A DNA stretch of 21,824 nucleotides from Cytidiella melzeri (taxonomy: Eukaryota; Basidiomycota; Agaricomycetes; Polyporales; Irpicaceae): assembly GCA_022592445.1 (NCBI GenBank), contig JABYQR010000543.1, positions 1-21,824 on the forward strand, given 5' to 3'. The notes under the pieces were generated by a model. It saw only the letters and a program-made list of their open reading frames with translations, made no database searches and was not told the DNA's origin. Both the position numbers and the translations under genes were made by a program. Shown piece by piece: positions 18,135-21,824 of this stretch (positions are counted from its first letter, which is position 1; each line of letters opens with the position of its first letter).

Positions 18135-18874
18135 CTAGTACAAGTAAGGTATAACCTTGTACGGTGTGTTCTTCGCCCAAGCATCCCACTCTTCAGGATA
18201 ATGCTCCCTCAGAGTCTCATCCTCCTTTCGTACGCGAAGTAACAGCATTACCGGCACAAACAACATGTTTGCAAGCCACAATGCCGCGACTACCTTGCCT
18301 CCAACCGTGTTCAGCCAGCCTCCCTCTCTGTACCAACTACCTGGACCGATGTGGGCCACAAACGTTTCGGCAAGCATGAAAATGTTGCCCAAGTAGGCGG
18401 GATGTCGGACGAACGAGTAAGGACCCGTTGTGATGAGATGTTGGCCTTTTTTAATGGACAGCTCCCACGTAAAGAACTTTCCCAGCTTGCGTATGGCAAC
18501 TGAGCGGATTATTGGCCCTATACACATGCACGCACATCTGACCAGCCACGTCGGGGTCACCCACACTGCAGACGGGGAGCTGCCTGGACGGACAAGCCAC
18601 GACAACACACTGGAAGACGTCTCGGACGGGAATGTGTTCGCAAGGATCACGGCGGACTCGCAGGCGGCATATATCCAGAACCCAGCCTACCGAACGCCGG
18701 ATGAGTAATTATTCTGTCACATCCCTGGACATCAAGATTCACCTTTGTAGCGAACCCCAGTCTATGCGTAAACTGATGTCGCGAGAGTGTGTCCGACTTG
18801 GCGCCATATTTTGCGGTCTCTGTGGTGTCCGGTACAGGATTTGGCAGCGTGTAGGCTGTGCGTATGAGGGCACT
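18135..18874 (-). CDS. Isoprenylcysteine carboxyl methyltransferase family protein (Ste14/ICMT-like)
   Basis: Integral membrane methyltransferase of the type that methylates the C-terminal prenylated cysteine of CaaX proteins (Ras, G-gamma, a-factor) at the ER, using S-adenosylmethionine. The main exon 18686-18135 is open. It carries a hydrophobic start (FWIYAACESAVILAN), the family signature LITTGPYSFVRHPAYLG, a hydrophobic segment (VVAALWLANMLFVPVMLLL) and the C-terminal RKEDETLREHYPEEWDAWAK to KVIPYLY and a stop. A 56-bp intron (18687-18742; GTGAAT donor, GGTAG acceptor) joins it in phase to an upstream exon, 18743 to about 18874 (TAYTLPNPVPDTTE to HRLGFATK), typical of the family N-terminus. 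The start codon lies in a further exon not resolved. No damage is seen; likely the only intact host gene here. Confidence 0.8.
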
Positions 18875-18929
18875 TTACGCGGGAGTTGTTTCTCCTGGTC
18901 CCTTCCTTTCACTTTCAGACAGGTGTCAT

Positions 18930-19387
18930 CTACGCCCATGCTGCCCGCGCCACGTGGGGGTTCTCCTGCGATATTTCAGATGGAATGTCGCTGTTATACG
19001 CTCGTCGAGCTTCCGACATGTCTGGGTACATTGCAACATCAATATTTATCTCGTCCTCAGCCTTCTCAGGCCAAGCGGAGACATCTTTAAAGACAAAACA
19101 CGTGCTTTCGGGGTTGACACGGGCAGCTTCGGCGACCACGTCGTTAAAGCTGGTACACTTGAAGGCCAGCTATTAGCAGCAATGAGCTATTTGAAGAAAG
19201 AGGAGCGTACGATTGAAGAACACATTGGCGACTCTTTGCCATTCCAACGGTCAGACTTGTAGTTCTTGGAAATTGCGTCAAGCTGCACACTCGAAATGTT
19301 TGGCTGGTCAAGACCACCGACTTTGGCAAACAGTTTTATGAAGTCTTCATATGGCATCTGGTGGTAGCTTGTGTCTATCTCGCCCAT
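18930..19387 (-). pseudogene. Possible N-terminal fragment of a fungal FunK1-like kinase protein
   Basis: An ATG at 19385-19387 opens MGEIDTSYHQMPYEDFIK and continues to about 19195. After a small gap that could be an intron (GTACGC or GTGTTC donor; ACCAG acceptor near 19153) a second open stretch reads FNDVVAEAARVNPESTCFVF, DVSAWPEK, INIDVAMYP and EARRAYN, ending ARAAWA at a TAG near 18930. Acidic Asp/Pro-containing blocks before an aromatic AW segment recall the region ahead of the kinase domain in FunK1 proteins, but the exon phase is uncertain and no kinase domain follows. It could also be an unrelated gene or a 5' portion of the neighbouring gene. The evidence is resemblance only. Confidence 0.3.
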
Positions 19388-19539
19388 TAGCTTCTCTGCG
19401 TACCCTCACTATTGAACAGCCTGAGGTTCTGCTAGAAGAGGCTTACTGAGACTGAGCATATCGTGGTCACGGTGGAACGTTGAACATTGTGGTGACCAGA
19501 GAAGGATGCAAGAGAGCCAGACCAACAAACGGGAAAACA

Positions 19540-19930
19540 AACAGGGAGAGAAACCACGACGAGAGAGAGAGAGGTAAGATTGAACCGGACCAATGAACGG
19601 GGAGAGACGACAGAGACGTCCAAAAGGGTACACAGTGCGCAAACAACTATCACGCCCCGCTTTCGAATGCCGGTCTAGCATTTGCGAACCCACGCCACGT
19701 AGCGTGGTGTATGGTGAAACCGGAGACACTGCGGACCACACGAGAGAGACGGGAGAGAGAGGGGTATGGTTGGACAGAGAGACGAGAGAGAGAGGGGTAT
19801 GGTGGCGACCAGAGACGGAGGCGAAAGAGCAAAACGGGGGAGTTGTTGACGAGAGAGAGAGGTGTATGGTTGGACAGAGAGACGGAGAGAGGGGTATGGT
19901 GGCGAGCAGAGAAGGAGGCGAGACAACGTG
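19540..19930 (+). repeat. GA-rich minisatellite
   Basis: GAGAGAGAG runs alternate with GGGGTATGGT, TGGACAGAGAGAC and GGCGA(C/G)CAGAGA(C/A)GGAGGCGA blocks. A compound unit in 19748-19857 is repeated in shortened form at 19861-19920. It occupies the sequence directly behind the last recognisable G-alpha exon, where the next exon should be. ORFs in it are spurious. Confidence 0.75.
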
Positions 19931-19942
19931 AAGAATACTCAC

Positions 19943-20520
19943 CGCGTCCTTGTCCTCAATCAGACATTGATCCTACCCGCTCAAGCTGACCAAAAACAGA
20001 ATACTTGTCACGTCCTGGAAGCAGTGGATCCACTTCCGCCGCTCGCTCTTCTGCCCGCCAACGTCGACCATGAGCATCTCGTTTTCTCGTAAGTTGAAGA
20101 CCGTCTCTGTGATGCCTATTGTCCGTGCGCGGGTGTGGACAATATCTTGCTCGATCAGCACATAGAACTGATTGAACAGTCAATCGAGATCACCAAAGAA
20201 ATAGCTCAAGCTATGAAAGAAACAATGTCAGTACATGTACTCGCCAGCATAGAGGCACGATATGATATATACTTGTCTGGAAGAGCGGCCTCGTTCCCTC
20301 GTTCCCAGCACTTTTGCACGCTCGGGTCTTCCCACAACAGCCGTAGAGGTTCTAGGTACTCCTCTGGGAACGGCTGTCCGTCTCGAATATCCTGCGCCTC
20401 CTCGATCAACTCGATGTACTGCAGGTTGTCGTCCGAAACTTCCAAGTTCATGTTGACCATGGTGTCAAGGAGGTACTTGAGACCGTGTGTGAGGTTGTTA
20501 CCATGATGTTTATGTATGTG
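19943..20520 (-). pseudogene. G-protein alpha subunit relic, truncated
   Basis: Exon 20520-20273 encodes part of the helical domain (LTHGLKYLLDTM; EPLRLLWEDPSVQKCWERGN; ALPD). A 62-bp intron follows (20211-20272; GTATAT donor, TACTGAC branch site, CATAG acceptor). Exon 20210-19943 continues in phase with the linker, the switch region [36 protein letters not shown] and DQCLIEDKDA, and a GTGAGT donor. Defects: TGA at 20180-20182 where an Arg is expected (GAT CGA to GAT TGA), TAG at 19973-19975 where the family has Tyr (S-Y-D-Q), no exon with NKxD or TCAT motifs (a minisatellite follows), and no P-loop exon found upstream. A possible extra exon lies at about 20725-20760 (FALGLEMTEP, GTGAGT donor at 20724). 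Confidence 0.75.
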
Positions 20521-20848
20521 CTGGGTATCTGAGCAGCGGGGGGAGAGAGAGAGGATGGCGGTTGGGGGCAAGAGCAAGAGCGCCGAGGACGGGGAAGGGA
20601 AGTGTGAAGGGGGTCGATCCACCACATGTGAAGTCAAAGTGAACTTATAAAAAAAACCAAATGCCGCATCGTACGAACAAATACCCCTGCGTGTATAGAG
20701 CAATAGGAACGAACATGTACTCACCGGTTCTGTCATTTCAAGACCAAGTGCAAAGCTGACCTTGAGGATTGATGTGTGCAACAATATAGGGGTGAGAGCG
20801 GTCAAGCGTATGGAGGTGAGAGGCGGGAGGAAAACAGAGGGAGCAATG

Positions 20849-20998
20849 TCCTCATGCACCACAAAGCGCAACTCGGTGCTGACAGGCAAAAACTTACGTC
20901 CTCTTTTGAACAAGACGCGCGTTTTTGCGCGTCATTATCAAAAGAGGACGTAAGCTCTGGCCTGTCAGCACCGAGTTACGCTTTGTGGCGCATGAGGA
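20849..20998. repeat. Large near-perfect hairpin with nested inner hairpin
   Basis: The left arm 20849-20909 and right arm 20938-20998 are reverse complements over 61 bp with five mismatches (about 92%). The 28-nt loop contains a second perfect stem, GACGCGC / GCGCGTC (20914-20920 and 20927-20933), around a T5 core. Both arms carry a GTAAG splice-donor-like word in opposite directions. It lies between the minus-strand G-alpha relic and the plus-strand gene model at 21071. No TA or longer target duplication is evident, so a MITE is not supported. Confidence 0.9.
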
Positions 20999-21070
20999 TA
21001 TACCGACTTACCACGCTTAGCTGCTCTTTGCAGCACCACCCATCTACTAGTCACCCTCGCCGACATTGCA

Positions 21071-21380
21071 ATGAATCCATTTCCGGAAACACAAGGAATT
21101 GAGGAGGAAGTCAAGCACAACAAGGTTGACGGGGATGGTGAGGAGGGAAACAAAGAGTCAGATGAGGTTGAAGAAATTGGTGCACCTCGAGACCAGGACA
21201 GGGACAAAGGGGTTGCTAGGTAAGTCAGTGAATGGTGTGCGGCCACTTGGAGAAGTAATCACCGACGTCGACATAGATCAACATGCTTGCAGGTTTGACA
21301 CACCCTCAGGCGTGAGCAGGACTCTCAATTGGAGGACGGCTAATCGCAGCCTGATGACAATGTATCGGGTAATGGGATGA
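21071..21380 (+). CDS. Small hypothetical protein, two-exon model
   Basis: The ATG at 21071 opens MNPFPETQGIEEEVKHNKVD and an acidic, Glu/Asp/Lys-rich stretch to GVAR. A good 73-bp intron follows (21220-21292; GTAAGT donor, TTGCAG acceptor). Splicing joins AG|G and continues FDTPSGVSRTLNWRTANRSL to a TGA at 21378-21380, giving 78 residues. An unspliced frame (21099-21380) is also open, so the model is not unique. The protein is not recognised. A GTAATG just before the stop could be another donor, making this the start of a longer gene. Confidence 0.35.
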
Positions 21381-21824
21381 ATGGAGATTGTATTGATATC
21401 AAGCAACATATTTGTAGCGTAGAGGGAAAGCTGGATGATATATATATATATCAAACCAATCGCAAGGGTACGTACGACTACGTTTCGCGGCCAGAGTTAC
21501 TTGATTGCTGGTTAATAAACACAACTCGCATACTCTACAAGTGCAGCACTTTGCCGGAAACGCCCGCAAATCATTTTCCAAACTCTCCAGCTCCATCCTG
21601 CCTCACAAAAGACTGGCTGATGACGGACACGTCGAGAGTGCACACTCCGTTGTCGACCTCATAGCAAATTGCCATCAGCTGTACGTCGTCTTGCAAAACA
21701 ACACGCACCTTTTCCCTCTGTAGTCTTCTTCCTCAACCCCAAGACTCCGGCACACGCTGTGCATGCCAACCGCACTCTACAACAATACAACTCGAGAACG
21801 ACACAATCGTGCTCACTCCCACGT
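21381..21824 (+). other. Unresolved region with a possible further exon
   Basis: A plus-strand frame of about 72 codons, 21505-21723 (HTLQVQHFAGNARKSFSKL to THLFPL and a TAG), has coding-like composition but no ATG; a TGA lies directly upstream. It might be a 3' exon of the 21071 gene. A (TA)n patch lies at about 21437-21450. Past 21724 nothing is recognised. Confidence 0.25.

Noticed and set aside
19409..19989. Ser/Pro/Leu-rich minus ORFs and Arg/Glu-rich plus ORFs
   Set aside because: Products of the GA/CT minisatellite.
20849..20998. Hairpin as a MITE
   Set aside because: No target duplication at either edge and no second copy in the window.

Overview
The window looks like a repeat-rich piece of a basidiomycete nuclear genome, most likely an Agaricomycete. 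The reasons are short (56-73 bp) GT-AG introns, a Ste14/ICMT-type methyltransferase, a G-protein alpha relic, a possible fungal-type kinase fragment, and copia, Helitron and long-LTR elements packed into each other. The species cannot be fixed from sequence alone.

Layout. 1-2500: a minus-strand open frame (about 1-885) behind what looks like a minus-strand LTR and leader. These are interrupted by a plus-strand solo LTR (1232-1934) with a clean 5-bp target duplication. 2530-3853: copy A of a long LTR-like repeat, made of a degenerate pentanucleotide array plus a CT-rich body. 3854-4803: relic of a cysteine-rich plus-strand gene. 4804-7245: no convincing gene. 7246-17812: a Russian doll of transposons. 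A plus-strand copia element (LTR end at 7365, PBS, gag 7602-8765) was broken inside its zinc knuckle by a minus-strand Helitron whose 3' end is at 8766. The Helitron helicase was split by copy B of the long LTR-like repeat (TSD ACGT, 11001-11004 and 17186-17189). Copy B was in turn split by a minus-strand copia element (11618-16175; TSD TTTGT/CTTGT). The order of events can be read directly: plus-strand copia, then Helitron, then copy B, then minus-strand copia.

17813-21824: host-like DNA. It holds an apparently intact ICMT-family gene (minus, 18135-18874), a possible FunK1-like N-terminal fragment (minus, 18930-19387), a minisatellite, a truncated and nonsense-bearing G-alpha relic (minus, 19943-20520), a striking 61-bp-arm hairpin (20849-20998), and a small plus-strand gene model (21071-21380).

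Most transposon genes here are dead. Several in-frame TGA stops and three catalytic Asp-to-Asn changes are what C-to-T change at CpG (often TCGA) would produce, which suggests cytosine-methylation decay or RIP-like mutation. The Helitron protein carries an unusual C-terminal Cys/His domain resembling a ubiquitin-specific protease.
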